Source of the DNA: Leptospira sp. WS92.C1
Lineage (GTDB): Bacteria > Spirochaetota > Leptospiria > Leptospirales > Leptospiraceae
Assembly: GCF_040833975.1 (NCBI RefSeq)
Contig: NZ_CP162130.1
Location: 2,316,001-2,380,000 of the forward strand
Direction of reading: 5' to 3'
DNA: 64,000 nucleotides
Shown here: positions 13,236 through 28,053 of the stretch, one piece after another
How positions within the stretch are numbered: position 1 is the first letter of the stretch
Layout: each line of letters starts with the position of its first letter
Translations under genes and position numbers: made by a program
Notes under the pieces: generated by a model
What the model was told of the DNA's origin: nothing
Seen by the model: the letters and a program-made list of their open reading frames with translations, nothing else
Databases searched by the model: none

Positions 13236-13552
13236 AGAAGGAATTCCTTTCCACGACGAGGAGATTACAAATTGAACTAAAACAAAAGATTCCCGGCTTT
13301 TTAGAAAATTTGAAAATTCGATCGAATGCATTTCAGCAGTAGATCTTAGAGGATTGAATCATTCTATCAATAACTTTTTATAATTCCAAAGGCTTTAGGA
13401 AATTAAAATCTCTTTTTTTTGTATCTGCAAAGAACGAGACGGTTCCGCGATTCGTTTTCAAAAAAGGCCGAGGGAAAAAGACAAACCGTAAGAAAAAAAT
13501 ATCCGACCTCGAGATTTATCTCGCGAGCGTCTTTCGATCTTTGGTCGATCGT

Positions 13553-14428
<876 letters not shown>

Positions 14429-14430
14429 AC

Positions 14431-14895
14431 TCATCCCTTAAATAATTCTCGCCAGTCTTCCGGAATGGTCGGAATACTGAAAGTAGAAACTTTTTCTATA
14501 AGGAGTTCGTCTCCGTTGTAAAGACCCAAAATTCTATCCAAGGAAGAAAGCAGTTCTAACGTTTCCCGTCTTCCGACTTCGCTTAAAGCGGGAGAATGTA
14601 AGATCGATTCCAACTTTTCCTTGGCCTTTGTAGCCTGCATCCTGGAACCGCGTCCGTTGGGTTTGACAAAAATTTTATGAAGAGAAACCGAGAGTTGTAT
14701 GATTCCCTGTAAAAAAGTTTTTCTCGGCCCAAAATCCTTTTTCCATTGGAATTCCAATACTTCGTGCGCTTCAAAGTATTTTCCGCGCTGGAATAATTGT
14801 TTTGCATTTTGATACGCAAAGTCCACGGTTTTTTCCGGATCGGGAGTCGCGGTGATGACATCGAAAAGAGCCACGATTGCCGGATCAAACTTCAA
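14431..14895 (-). CDS. DUF309 domain protein
   Basis: This is a 154-residue cytosolic protein whose middle carries the DUF309 signature: [20 protein letters not shown] followed by [15 protein letters not shown]. The conserved EAHEVLE-x-x-W residues are all present. The family's function is not established. The gene overlaps the aldo/keto reductase gene upstream by 11 nt and the hydrolase gene downstream by a few bases, so the three are translated from one message. Confidence 0.88.
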   Translation of the reverse strand: MKFDPAIVALFDVITATPDPEKTVDFAYQNAKQLFQRGKYFEAHEVLEFQWKKDFGPRKTFLQGIIQLSVSLHKIFVKPNGRGSRMQATKAKEKLESILHSPALSEVGRRETLELLSSLDRILGLYNGDELLIEKVSTFSIPTIPEDWRELFKG

Positions 14896-16420
14896 AGTTT
14901 TTCCAATCCTCGACCTGCACTTTTACGAGAGGAGTCGCAAACGAAAGAACCGCGTCTTGAACGTATTCTTCTCTACGCATTCCCAATAAAACCGTTCCTT
15001 CCTTCAAAGCAGAATGCAGTAAATGAAGTGCGATTCCCGAAAGATTCCAGCCTTGATAATCCGGACAAGACTTTAGGATTTTCTCATAGAGTTCACTCCG
15101 ATCCTGGATGTTATGAAACAATACGTATTTGTCCAAAATCGGAAGTGCGTTGTTAAGAGATTCTATGTATTCGTTTTGTTTTTCCGAGCCCGCAACTTTT
15201 TCAATCTGAGAGATCAACTGCTGCAGAATCGGAATCACGGTTCGTTCCAAAAATTGTCCCAGATGATCCTGATTTCGAAATTGATTTAAATACGGCTCGG
15301 TTACGCTGCGAAACGAATATTGATACGAACCCGGAGGAAGGATTTGTAAAAAGTCCTCTTCCCAAGCATACACACGATCCAATTCTTCTTTGAGAAGTTT
15401 GAGGACCTTGTCCGGGTTTTGTTTTGGATCATAAGAAAGCCGGAATATACTTCCCGAAGAACCAATCGCATTGAGAGGTCGGTTGACCAAGGGCAAAAGT
15501 CCGTTTTCTTGGATGATCTCAATCAGTGATTTACCGTTAAACTTGGATTCCAAAAATCCTCTTTCCAATACGTTCGCGGGAAACTGAACCACTGCAAAAC
15601 CGGATTCTTTCAGGTTGAATTCTTTTTGGATTTCCTTTGCAATTTCGATCACACGAAGTAACGAAGTCGCCGTGTATTTTTCCGGATTTTCGGGAAACGT
15701 ATTGGAGGAAATTCCGTAATACAAAATTTTTCCCTCGTTTCGTTTGTTTTCTAAAAAACGAAATGCATTTTTGATTCTTTCATAGTATTCGCGGATCGCC
15801 TTATCTTTTGGAACGTTGTGTTTTTCTCGATCCATCAGAAAGTATTCGGGATTGTGGAGTAAGAAGACGTCTAACGTTTCCAAACCGAGACGTTTTCGGG
15901 AGCGTTCGAGCTGATCCTCCAAAAAATCGGGATGAATACAATGATAACATCCTTCTTGATAGTACGTGATCTCCGGAAATTCCTTGTTGTTTTTTTCCAG
16001 TTCGCTCACGATCTGAAGATTTTTTCCCTGAATGTATCCCGCCTTGCTGATGATAAATACATTCTCCCGTTTGAAGTCGCCGTTCTCGATCTTCTGTTTA
16101 AGAACCTCTCCTACAAGACTTTCACTTTCTCCGTTTCCATAATTGGAAGAAGTATCGATCACATTGAAGCCTTCTTGAAACGAAAGTTCCAATGCCTTTT
16201 TGTGTTCTGGAGATTCCAAACCCACTCGATAACACCCGAAGGCAATTCGCGAAAGTGTCCTTCCTCGAAATTTAAAGTATGGTGAAAGTGAATCCGTCGA
16301 TTCTTTTTGTTTTTTTCCCAAGGGAGAATTTTCCGAAAAAACTCGAGTGCCCTCCGCGTTAGAAGTTCCTTTCCATGAGGATTTTTGATAGAGATTTTGG
16401 AATGGATCAAGATGAATCAT
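14885..16420 (-). CDS. Aldo/keto reductase family protein with a C-terminal extension
   Basis: The ATG at 16420 has AGGAAAG at good spacing, giving 511 residues; in-frame starts further upstream lack one. Residues about 45-330 form an aldo/keto reductase barrel: [30 protein letters not shown] with the catalytic Asp and Tyr, a lysine in FIISKAGYI, and [16 protein letters not shown]. Residues 330-511 form an alpha-helical extension not found in ordinary AKRs ([19 protein letters not shown] and following), so the enzyme is nearly twice the usual size. NADPH-dependent oxidoreduction is expected; the substrate is unknown. First gene of the three-gene operon. Confidence 0.88.
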   Translation of the reverse strand: MIHLDPFQNLYQKSSWKGTSNAEGTRVFSENSPLGKKQKESTDSLSPYFKFRGRTLSRIAFGCYRVGLESPEHKKALELSFQEGFNVIDTSSNYGNGESESLVGEVLKQKIENGDFKRENVFIISKAGYIQGKNLQIVSELEKNNKEFPEITYYQEGCYHCIHPDFLEDQLERSRKRLGLETLDVFLLHNPEYFLMDREKHNVPKDKAIREYYERIKNAFRFLENKRNEGKILYYGISSNTFPENPEKYTATSLLRVIEIAKEIQKEFNLKESGFAVVQFPANVLERGFLESKFNGKSLIEIIQENGLLPLVNRPLNAIGSSGSIFRLSYDPKQNPDKVLKLLKEELDRVYAWEEDFLQILPPGSYQYSFRSVTEPYLNQFRNQDHLGQFLERTVIPILQQLISQIEKVAGSEKQNEYIESLNNALPILDKYVLFHNIQDRSELYEKILKSCPDYQGWNLSGIALHLLHSALKEGTVLLGMRREEYVQDAVLSFATPLVKVQVEDWKNFEV

Positions 16421-16695
16421 GGTTTGCTTTCCTGGATTTTTTGAGATCGTTTTCATTAACGCAACGCACAAAAAGAAAAAATAGATTTGATCCGATCGAA
16501 CCGGAATCTAATTGAGAAAGGGTCTTAATAGCTTTCTTTGATAGAACCAATTTTTTGCGTTCGAAATAAAAATGCTTTTCGTCATAGCTCGTTTTTTTAC
16601 CTTAATTATAGAAAGAAAGGTCATTGGATCCATCTTTCTAAATCATTCTAAATTTTCGATGAATTCTTTCCACCAATCAAACAGGAGAAAATGAA

Positions 16696-17376
<681 letters not shown>

Positions 17377-17394
17377 TTTTTTGGAGAAACTTTC

Positions 17395-20039
<2,645 letters not shown>

Positions 20040-20068
20040 AATTTTCTCTTCATTGCGGAAGATTCAAA

Positions 20069-20098
20069 AGCCGCCCCTCAACCAGGCGGTTTTTTTAT
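20069..20098 (+). terminator. Rho-independent terminator of sdhCAB
   Basis: CCGCC, loop CCTCAACCA, GGCGG, then seven T. It lies 30 nt after the sdhB stop. Confidence 0.9.
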
Positions 20099-20182
20099 TT
20101 TTCAGAACAAGGAGAAATCTCCGCGTAGAAATCCTTGTTTCTATTTGGTCCGACAAAGTATTATTGAAAAAAAGGATTGCAC

Positions 20183-20197
20183 CGGACTTTAAGTCCG
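20183..20197. repeat. GGACTTNAAGTCC palindrome, perfect copy
   Basis: CGGACTT T AAGTCCG: 7-bp arms around one base, in the spacer after sdhB. Confidence 0.75.
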
Positions 20198-20405
20198 CAT
20201 TCGGTTCAAATACGGAGAATTTTTTTTACAAATCCGATCCATACAACTTCGAAATTTTAAATTATCCCGGAATCGGTTTTTTATAATTCAAAATCACCTT
20301 CAAAGAAGAATACTTTGCAAAACACAAATGAATTTCCAAGCTTTGAATCTGAGTTCATACAAATAAACCGTCGCACCCTATCTAAAACCTCGTTTCGAGC
20401 TCGTA

Positions 20406-20731
20406 TTAAAACGGAAAAAATTTGAGAAGCTCTCTTATCCAGCAATACAAGAAATCAAATATGAGAACGCTCTTAGCTCTTCTCAAAGCGGTTACTACGA
20501 GCAGCTTTGAGAATTTGACGAGAAAAATGCCCGCAGGCAAAAATTTACTCAAGCAACAAAACTTTTGAGTTACGAACTGGATTGAAAAAGACGAGATCGT
20601 AATCGCGGAAGCGGATTGGACTGAGGCTAAACAAACCGATCTCGGTCCGTTCCAGAGGAAACAAACTCTAAAAACTTATTTTCGTATAAACTTCAATCAA
20701 AAAAGGCAAAATTTTCAGACAAAAAAATTAT
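20406..20731 (+). pseudogene. Possible decayed gene remnant of unknown family
   Basis: One frame reads FEKLSYPAIQEIKYENALSS, then a TGA at 20508-20510, then EFDEKNARRQKFTQATKLL. After a frame change near 20580 it continues KDEIVIAEADWTEAKQTDLG. The composition and helical periodicity look like protein and the pieces join naturally, so this looks like a broken gene. No ribosome binding site or clear start is visible. I do not recognise the family. The rest of the 900-bp spacer 20040-20938 holds only palindromes. Confidence 0.4.
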
Positions 20732-20862
20732 GACCGTTTCGAACCGTTTGCCTGACCCCATCAAAACAAAATCAGATTCTTTCAAGGCATCCTATTTACC
20801 CAGAAAGAATCGATGATCCTTGTTCCGACAAACGAATCGATTGTAGTATTTTACTTGAAACC

Positions 20863-20875
20863 GGACTTCAAGTCC
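20863..20875. repeat. GGACTTCAAGTCC palindrome, perfect copy
   Basis: GGACTT C AAGTCC: 6-bp arms around one base, in the same spacer as the copy at 20183, about 680 bp away. Confidence 0.75.
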
Positions 20876-20938
20876 CCTCTAAAGTAGAATCCGCAAAAAT
20901 CTTCGCTTTCATTCCATAGGAAGCGTACAATTTGATCT

Positions 20939-21850
20939 TTACAATCGATCTTTTTTTGCAAGTAAGGCGTCTAAAAAATTCCAAAGCCCGCCTTGATGAA
21001 GATACAAAATCTTACCGATCAACTCGCCCTGTTCCATTTTTTTCTCAATCGCAAAAAGGGACCTTCCAGAATAGATCGGTTCGATCGGAATTCCCGATTT
21101 CAGATAAAAAGAATTACAATATTCTAAAATATTCGAGTTTAGTGACCCGAATCCTTGCCTAAACCCAGATTCCAAGACAAACGATTCTTTGATCGGAAAA
21201 TTTTCCAATCCTAAGGAGTTTCGTTTTTCCTCAAGCCATGGTATCATTTTTTTTTTGGAAAGACCGATGCTAATTCCATAAATAGGGATCTGATTTTGAT
21301 AAAAACATTTTGCAGAAAGCCAGGTAAGACCGGATCCGAGATCGATGATCAAAGAATCCCATTCTTCAACCCGAATCTGTTTCCAGATTGTATGTAAAGA
21401 ATTTGAAGCCGAGAGAATCAATCCGTATTCCGGGATCAAAACCTCCGATTCTTTGTCGATTTGTATCTGCTCGACTGCATTCTTCCAATTCGATCGAGAA
21501 TCCCATTTTTCTAAAAAATGAGAATTTTTTTTTACAAAAATGGAATTTGCGCTAATTCGGATTTTGTCTCTCGTATAACAAAGCGTTCGAACTTTATAGC
21601 CAAAATTGTAAAAAAGAAAAGCAAAGGCGGTTAACGCGTTGCTATGTAGTTCCCCTTGCAAAACGACCTTTTTGATTTTCTTTTTTTCAAGGTCAGAATG
21701 AATTCCCCAGAATTTTCGAAACTTGGTTCCCATTCCAAAAGAAAGACGATCGTCTCTTAAGATTGAAAGTTTAGAATGAGAATTCTCAAAAACCGTTTGA
21801 GTCGAAAGGTTCGAAAGACCGGATGATAAATACGTTTGTAAGAAGTTCAA
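20939..21850 (-). CDS. PLP-dependent enzyme of the ACC deaminase / D-cysteine desulfhydrase family
   Basis: The 303-residue protein has the fold-type II signature of this family. LSILRDDRLSFGMGTKFRKF contains the PLP-binding lysine in the (G)xKxRK context, VVLQGELHSNALTAFAFLFY corresponds to the usual GGxQSNHxxA segment, and a late ILYLHQGGLWNFLDALL matches the C-terminal HTGG block. It probably deaminates or desulfurises a small D- or cyclopropane amino acid. The usual GGNK and GxQSNH residues are altered (GTKF, GELHSN), so specificity may differ. A single gene upstream of a long spacer. Confidence 0.8.
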   Translation of the reverse strand: MNFLQTYLSSGLSNLSTQTVFENSHSKLSILRDDRLSFGMGTKFRKFWGIHSDLEKKKIKKVVLQGELHSNALTAFAFLFYNFGYKVRTLCYTRDKIRISANSIFVKKNSHFLEKWDSRSNWKNAVEQIQIDKESEVLIPEYGLILSASNSLHTIWKQIRVEEWDSLIIDLGSGLTWLSAKCFYQNQIPIYGISIGLSKKKMIPWLEEKRNSLGLENFPIKESFVLESGFRQGFGSLNSNILEYCNSFYLKSGIPIEPIYSGRSLFAIEKKMEQGELIGKILYLHQGGLWNFLDALLAKKDRL

Positions 21851-21888
21851 AGAGGCGAATTAAAATTCCAGAATAAAGACCAAATTTG

Positions 21889-22248
21889 TCAGGAGTTGTT
21901 TTTACTAGAAGGAGCGGCGGAGCTCGCGAGAAAACGCAACGCCAAACTATCCACCAAAACATCCATTCTCTTTCTTAGATAAAAAATGTTTTTATCCACC
22001 CTTTGAATGTCGATTTTAAATTCAGTCCGAAGCTCAGAGATGTCCGATTTCAGTTCAGTCCGAAGCCCGGAGATGTCCGATTTCAGTTCGGTACGAAGCC
22101 CGGAGATGTCCGATTTCAACTCAGATTGGAATTCTTTAAATTTACCATTGATGTCTTTCCACAAAAGACGGAGAAAACCAAAAAGAGAACCGAAACCGAT
22201 GATTACCGACAAAAGGAGAGCGTAGACTGGAAGAAAAGAGAAATCCAT
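21889..22248 (-). CDS. Membrane-anchored coiled-coil protein with 11-residue repeats
   Basis: From the ATG at 22248 the product is 119 residues; an in-frame TTG at 22287 would add 13. Neither start has a clear ribosome binding site. The N-terminus is one membrane span (FLPVYALLLSVIIGFGSLFG). Three nearly identical 11-residue repeats follow (ELKSDISGLRT, ELKSDISGLRT, ELKSDISELRT), then FKIDIQRVDKNI, so a coiled coil with hendecad spacing is expected. The repeats are encoded by 33-bp DNA units. The function is unknown; the layout resembles small DUF1640-like or tether proteins. Confidence 0.75.
   Translation of the reverse strand: MDFSFLPVYALLLSVIIGFGSLFGFLRLLWKDINGKFKEFQSELKSDISGLRTELKSDISGLRTELKSDISELRTEFKIDIQRVDKNIFYLRKRMDVLVDSLALRFLASSAAPSSKNNS
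22021..22119. repeat. Three in-gene 33-bp tandem repeats
   Basis: The units are 22021-22053, 22054-22086 and 22087-22119. The first two differ at two positions. They encode the ELKSDISGLRT repeats of the coiled-coil gene on the minus strand, and changes in copy number would keep the frame. Confidence 0.95.
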
Positions 22249-22329
22249 AATAAGAAAGAATTCAACAATCCATAAAAAACAGAGCAAGCTTTTTTTAAAG
22301 GAAAACGAGAAATTAGAAAAAACTGAAAT

Positions 22330-24135
<1,806 letters not shown>

Positions 24136-24896
24136 GGAGGGGGCTCAATCTGATGGTTTCCTGCTAAGGCCTACCCTGAAAAGCAAAATACGCGTTTCTT
24201 CTTAGTTGCCGCTACTCAGAATCCAGCTTTTTCAAAGATCAGAACAGACCATTCGCCTCGGTTTCTAAAAATTTGATTCTAAACTTTATCAGGTCCCTTC
24301 CCGCGTTTCTAAAAAATAAGAACCCATTTTTAAATTTCAAAAATCCCAGCCGCCAAACCGGGCGAGGTTAGAATGGAACCGAGAAACCTGGAGCAAATCG
24401 GAATGAAATCCTTCCAGGTCTATTTTGTATTTTTCAATCTCATCCCTCTCAAATTTGCTTTGGAGACTTGGATTCGATTTCTTTGAACTCAAGCCACAAA
24501 ACACAATCGGCTATTTCTGAATCTCTTTTTAAAAAAAGAGAGTGTCGCTTGAATCTCAAGCGAAGTTTCTCTCAAAAAACGAATTTGGCAAAAATCAAAT
24601 TAATTCCCTAAAATGACAAAGAATTGTTGCATTTGGCAAAAAATCATAATTTCATTGTCAATTCATGTCTTTAAAAATCAGAGTTCCAAAGAGCGAATGC
24701 TGGAATCGGAGTGGCCTCGATTTTCCAAAGAATCAAAGCGGATTTATAAAACGATATAGGAATCATTCGAAAATGAAAACTCATAAATTAGAAAACGTGT
24801 GATTCGTTGTTAACTTTCCAATAGAGTTTTTTGGGTCGGAAATCAACCGACTGTCGAATTGATACGAATCTATATTAGAATTTAGGAAACTATTTT
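24136..24896. other. 761-bp intergenic region; palindromes, no gene seen
   Basis: It lies between divergent lepA and the hydrolase gene. No frame here is convincing. Two adjacent inverted repeats stand out: 24522-24541 (TCTCTTTTT/AAAAAGAGA) and 24545-24563 (TCGCTTGA, ATC, TCAAGCGA). The stretch 24590-24900 is AT-rich and probably holds the promoter of the hydrolase gene. Confidence 0.55.
24545..24563. promoter_or_regulatory. 8-bp inverted repeat with 3-nt spacer
   Basis: TCGCTTGA ATC TCAAGCGA is a perfect dyad 334 bp upstream of the hydrolase gene. It could be an operator or a transcript hairpin. There is no direct evidence for either. Confidence 0.45.
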
Positions 24897-26693
24897 ATGA
24901 AAACAAGATCGACTCAAAATAAAACGAAAGTAAAACGCAAAGAACATCCCGTAAGTCTTGAATTTACCGAAGAAATGAAAGGATATATTTCCTCCACTCC
25001 GGGAGTTTCCTTTCAAGAAGGATATGATATCGGTAAAAAAGATCAGAATTATTTCATGTTTCACTTAACGATCCGAATCCCCGACGTGGATTTTTTTGTT
25101 TATGATCCGAAAGAAAGTGGTGAAGCGATCGGTTGGGTCGATTGTCAGGCGTTAGGCGGTAGACTTCAGGTTTCAAAAGGATTTTTTAATTGTTTTGTGG
25201 ATGTCGGTAAACCCTCCAAAATCGTGAAAAATATGAAGTATCGTCTATTTTTAGTAAATCCCACCGGAGAAGAATTTACTCTCACTGGATTTAAGCTGGT
25301 TCAGGACGATGGAATCGAAAATATTTGGCACGATACCTCTACCTTATACAGCAAGATTTTTTCAGGTCATATAGAGGAATCCAAAGAGGGAAAGTCCAAA
25401 ATTCTTTATACCGGAATTCTACACATTCTCATTCCTGATTTTATCAAACAGATGACCACGTTTCATTCAAACGGAAAGACCTTTACCGAACGACAGGAAG
25501 CGCTTTTGAAATTCGGGGAATTATTTTTAGGAAATCTCTGGGAAGTTTATGCGCCTCATTTTTTTAAAGCCGAGCCAGAGCTCTGGAACGAACGAGAGAT
25601 CCCTTTGTTTACGTTGGAAGGCGTTAAAAATTCTAAAATTTCTACACACTCGATCACGACTGACGATAAACTCTCCGTCAGTCTCATTCGATTCCAAAAA
25701 AAAGAATGTAAAGACGTAGTTGTCCTTATGCACGGTCTTACAACTTCCACGGATATGTATATCATGCCGGAACATAAGAATCTTGTAACATATTTGCATG
25801 AAAACGGACTTACGGATGTATGGAGTTTTGATTGGAGAGGAAGTTTAAGATACAATTACAATCTATTTCCCCACAGATTCAGTTTGGACGATATCGCGTT
25901 GTATGACATACCCAAGGCGGTCGAAGAAGTTCGTAAAACAGTCGGCAAAGACAAACGAATACATTTTGTCGTTCATTGTGTAGGTTCGATTACGTTTTTT
26001 ATGAGTCTTTATGCGCAAAAGATAGATGGAATCACAAGCGTTGTCTCGAACAGCGTATCACTTACACCCAAGGTCCCCCTTTGGTCTAAAATCAAACTTA
26101 CCTTAGCTCCGTTTTTTATTGAATCTATATTTAGATTTCCTAATCTAAATCCGAGATGGGCTTATTTGCCCGGACTTGCCCGGGGAAAATTATTTTCCAA
26201 ATTGATCAGTCTTTTTCATACCGAATGCGACAATCCCGCGTGTCATATGCTCAGTTTGATGTGGGGAGCGGGAAGGCCTGCCTGTTATGAGCACTCGAAT
26301 TTGCACGGAGTAACCCATCGAAGAGTCGGCGATCTATTCGGAGCGACTTCTATGAATTATCATAGACATATTCGCAAATCACAATTTCGAAAAGTAATGG
26401 TGAAATATAAAGAACGAGATCAAAAATACGACTCACTTCCCAATAATTATCTTCAATACGCGGATAAAATCGACATACCTACTTTGTTTATTACCGGAGA
26501 TAAGAATAAGATATTCTTGGATTCCAATAAAATCATGTTTGATACTTTGAATAAACTTCAGCCGAAAAATAAAAACGAATTTTTCCTCGCGAAAGGATAC
26601 GGACATCAGGACACTCTTATGGGTAAAAGAAGCGACAAAGACGTTTTTCCTGAGATTGTTCGATTTATCCAAAAACACTCCAAAAAAAAATAA
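24897..26693 (+). CDS. Alpha/beta hydrolase with N-terminal cholesterol-oxidase-associated domain
   Basis: The 598 residues fall into two parts. About 15-220 (LEFTEEMKGYIS, then GEAIGWVDCQALGGRLQVSK) resembles the domain that accompanies GMC cholesterol oxidases and related hydrolases. About 245-598 is an alpha/beta hydrolase with VVVLMHGLTTSTDMYIM, WSFDWRGSLRYNYN, elbow IHFVVHCVGSITFFM, an acid near LFITGDKNKIFLDSN, and His in KGYGHQDTLMG. The elbow has cysteine where serine is usual. A lipid or sterol-like ester is a plausible substrate; this is inferred from the domain pairing. AGGA lies 10 nt before the ATG. An SDR gene follows 21 nt downstream. Confidence 0.82.
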   Translation: MKTRSTQNKTKVKRKEHPVSLEFTEEMKGYISSTPGVSFQEGYDIGKKDQNYFMFHLTIRIPDVDFFVYDPKESGEAIGWVDCQALGGRLQVSKGFFNCFVDVGKPSKIVKNMKYRLFLVNPTGEEFTLTGFKLVQDDGIENIWHDTSTLYSKIFSGHIEESKEGKSKILYTGILHILIPDFIKQMTTFHSNGKTFTERQEALLKFGELFLGNLWEVYAPHFFKAEPELWNEREIPLFTLEGVKNSKISTHSITTDDKLSVSLIRFQKKECKDVVVLMHGLTTSTDMYIMPEHKNLVTYLHENGLTDVWSFDWRGSLRYNYNLFPHRFSLDDIALYDIPKAVEEVRKTVGKDKRIHFVVHCVGSITFFMSLYAQKIDGITSVVSNSVSLTPKVPLWSKIKLTLAPFFIESIFRFPNLNPRWAYLPGLARGKLFSKLISLFHTECDNPACHMLSLMWGAGRPACYEHSNLHGVTHRRVGDLFGATSMNYHRHIRKSQFRKVMVKYKERDQKYDSLPNNYLQYADKIDIPTLFITGDKNKIFLDSNKIMFDTLNKLQPKNKNEFFLAKGYGHQDTLMGKRSDKDVFPEIVRFIQKHSKKK

Positions 26694-26714
26694 TATAAGG
26701 AAAATAAACGATTC

Positions 26715-27539
26715 ATGAAAGAAAAGAAAGTTGTCATCATTACAGGTGCGGCCGGCGGAATCGGTAAAGAGACCTCCCGTGTTTTTGCCAAAAACGGGTA
26801 TTCTCTTTGTTTATTAGACCGCCCCTCCGAATCCAGCAAACTCAATGAACTGAAATCGGAACTCCCGGGCGAACACCTTGCCGTTCTCTGCGATATTACT
26901 GATTATAAAAATGTGGAAAGCTCGATCAAAAAGTGTTACTCACATTTTGGAAGAATCGACGCTTTGATCAACAACGCGGGGATAATGAGACCAGGAAGTT
27001 TTGAAGACGCTAGTTTGGAAAACATCCATCAGCAGATCCAAGTAAATCTCAACGGAACGATCTATTGCACAAAAGTTGCGCTTCCTTATCTAAAGGATAG
27101 TAAGGGTAAATTGGTAATTGTAGCTTCTTTAGCGGGCGTGGTCCCCGCTCCGTATCATGCGGTTTACGTTGCCACTAAATTCGGTTTAAGAGGATTGGCT
27201 TTAACTCTGCATATCGAACTCAAAAAATCGGGAATCAGTGTAAGCTGCATTCTTCCCGGCACGATAGAATCGCCGATGACTCAAGAAATGGCCAACCAGG
27301 ATCGTAGTTCTCCGATGGCCTACATCAATCCTCCATTACCGGCTTCAAAAGTGGCGACTGCAATTTACAGATCCATTCATTCGAATCAAACTGAAATTTA
27401 TGTGCCTTACTCACAAGGTTTGCTTTCCAGATTGGCGCTTTCTTTTCCAGGAATGATCCCCAAGATCTATCCGATGATGGAAAAAAAAGGGATTCGAAAT
27501 CAAGAAGCCTGGAAAAAAAAAGGAGTCTTTTCGAGATAA
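26715..27539 (+). CDS. Short-chain dehydrogenase/reductase (SDR)
   Basis: The 274-residue classical SDR has the cofactor motif TGAAGGIGKETSRVF at residue 11, NNAG in INNAGIMRPGS, the catalytic serine in VIVASLAGVV, and YVATKFG supplying Tyr and Lys. It should reduce or oxidise a hydroxyl or keto group using NAD(P). It is cotranscribed with the preceding hydrolase, and the two may act on one lipid-like substrate. The product is not identifiable more precisely. Confidence 0.92.
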   Translation: MKEKKVVIITGAAGGIGKETSRVFAKNGYSLCLLDRPSESSKLNELKSELPGEHLAVLCDITDYKNVESSIKKCYSHFGRIDALINNAGIMRPGSFEDASLENIHQQIQVNLNGTIYCTKVALPYLKDSKGKLVIVASLAGVVPAPYHAVYVATKFGLRGLALTLHIELKKSGISVSCILPGTIESPMTQEMANQDRSSPMAYINPPLPASKVATAIYRSIHSNQTEIYVPYSQGLLSRLALSFPGMIPKIYPMMEKKGIRNQEAWKKKGVFSR

Positions 27540-27546
27540 AGAATTG

Positions 27547-27990
27547 CTATCGTTCGGATAACTCTTTTAGCTTTTGATTCATTTCCAAATGGGAATTTTT
27601 AACCGCAGTTTGGATATGAGTTTTCAAGATGCTCGGCATAATACCGGATAACACTGCCCGGTGCTTAAAAAGAGTTTGATTTTTCGACACTTCTTCGAAC
27701 AGAAAACGATGATCGCCGAAAAATAAATATTTAAGAAAAAGTGGAAATCCTCCTCTCCAGGAAATTTCCGAAGCGAAAACACAGGTATATATAATGACTT
27801 TTGCGGGTAAAAAAATCCCTTTAAAGTAAAAGTCAAAAACGATCGCGCTACTGTTTTGGGTCGGCTTCCCAAAAACTCTTTTTAAGAATGGGTTCCAGCG
27901 CGGATATTCCTTAAAATCAGTGAATATCCTCCAGACCTTTTCTGCTGAAGCGTTGATGGAAATCGAAGTTTCTATATTTTGCGGCATCAT
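27547..27990 (-). CDS. SRPBCC (START-like) ligand-binding protein
   Basis: The 147-residue protein shows the SRPBCC start pattern ISINASAEKVWRIFTDFKEY PRWNPF, with the conserved pro-arg-trp-asn-pro run, then beta strands and a long C-terminal helix (IQTAVKNSHLEMNQKLKELS). The family binds hydrophobic ligands in a deep pocket. It converges with the SDR gene (7 bp apart) and diverges from the cyclase gene across about 60 bp. Proximity to the hydrolase and SDR fits lipid-related function; this is inference. The start may be the first or second ATG (27990 or 27987). Confidence 0.82.
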   Translation of the reverse strand: MMPQNIETSISINASAEKVWRIFTDFKEYPRWNPFLKRVFGKPTQNSSAIVFDFYFKGIFLPAKVIIYTCVFASEISWRGGFPLFLKYLFFGDHRFLFEEVSKNQTLFKHRAVLSGIMPSILKTHIQTAVKNSHLEMNQKLKELSER

Positions 27991-28053
27991 ACTGACCTGT
28001 TCATAACAAATTGTTTTTTTGTGTCTACTGATTTTGACAACCGGAGTTTCTTT

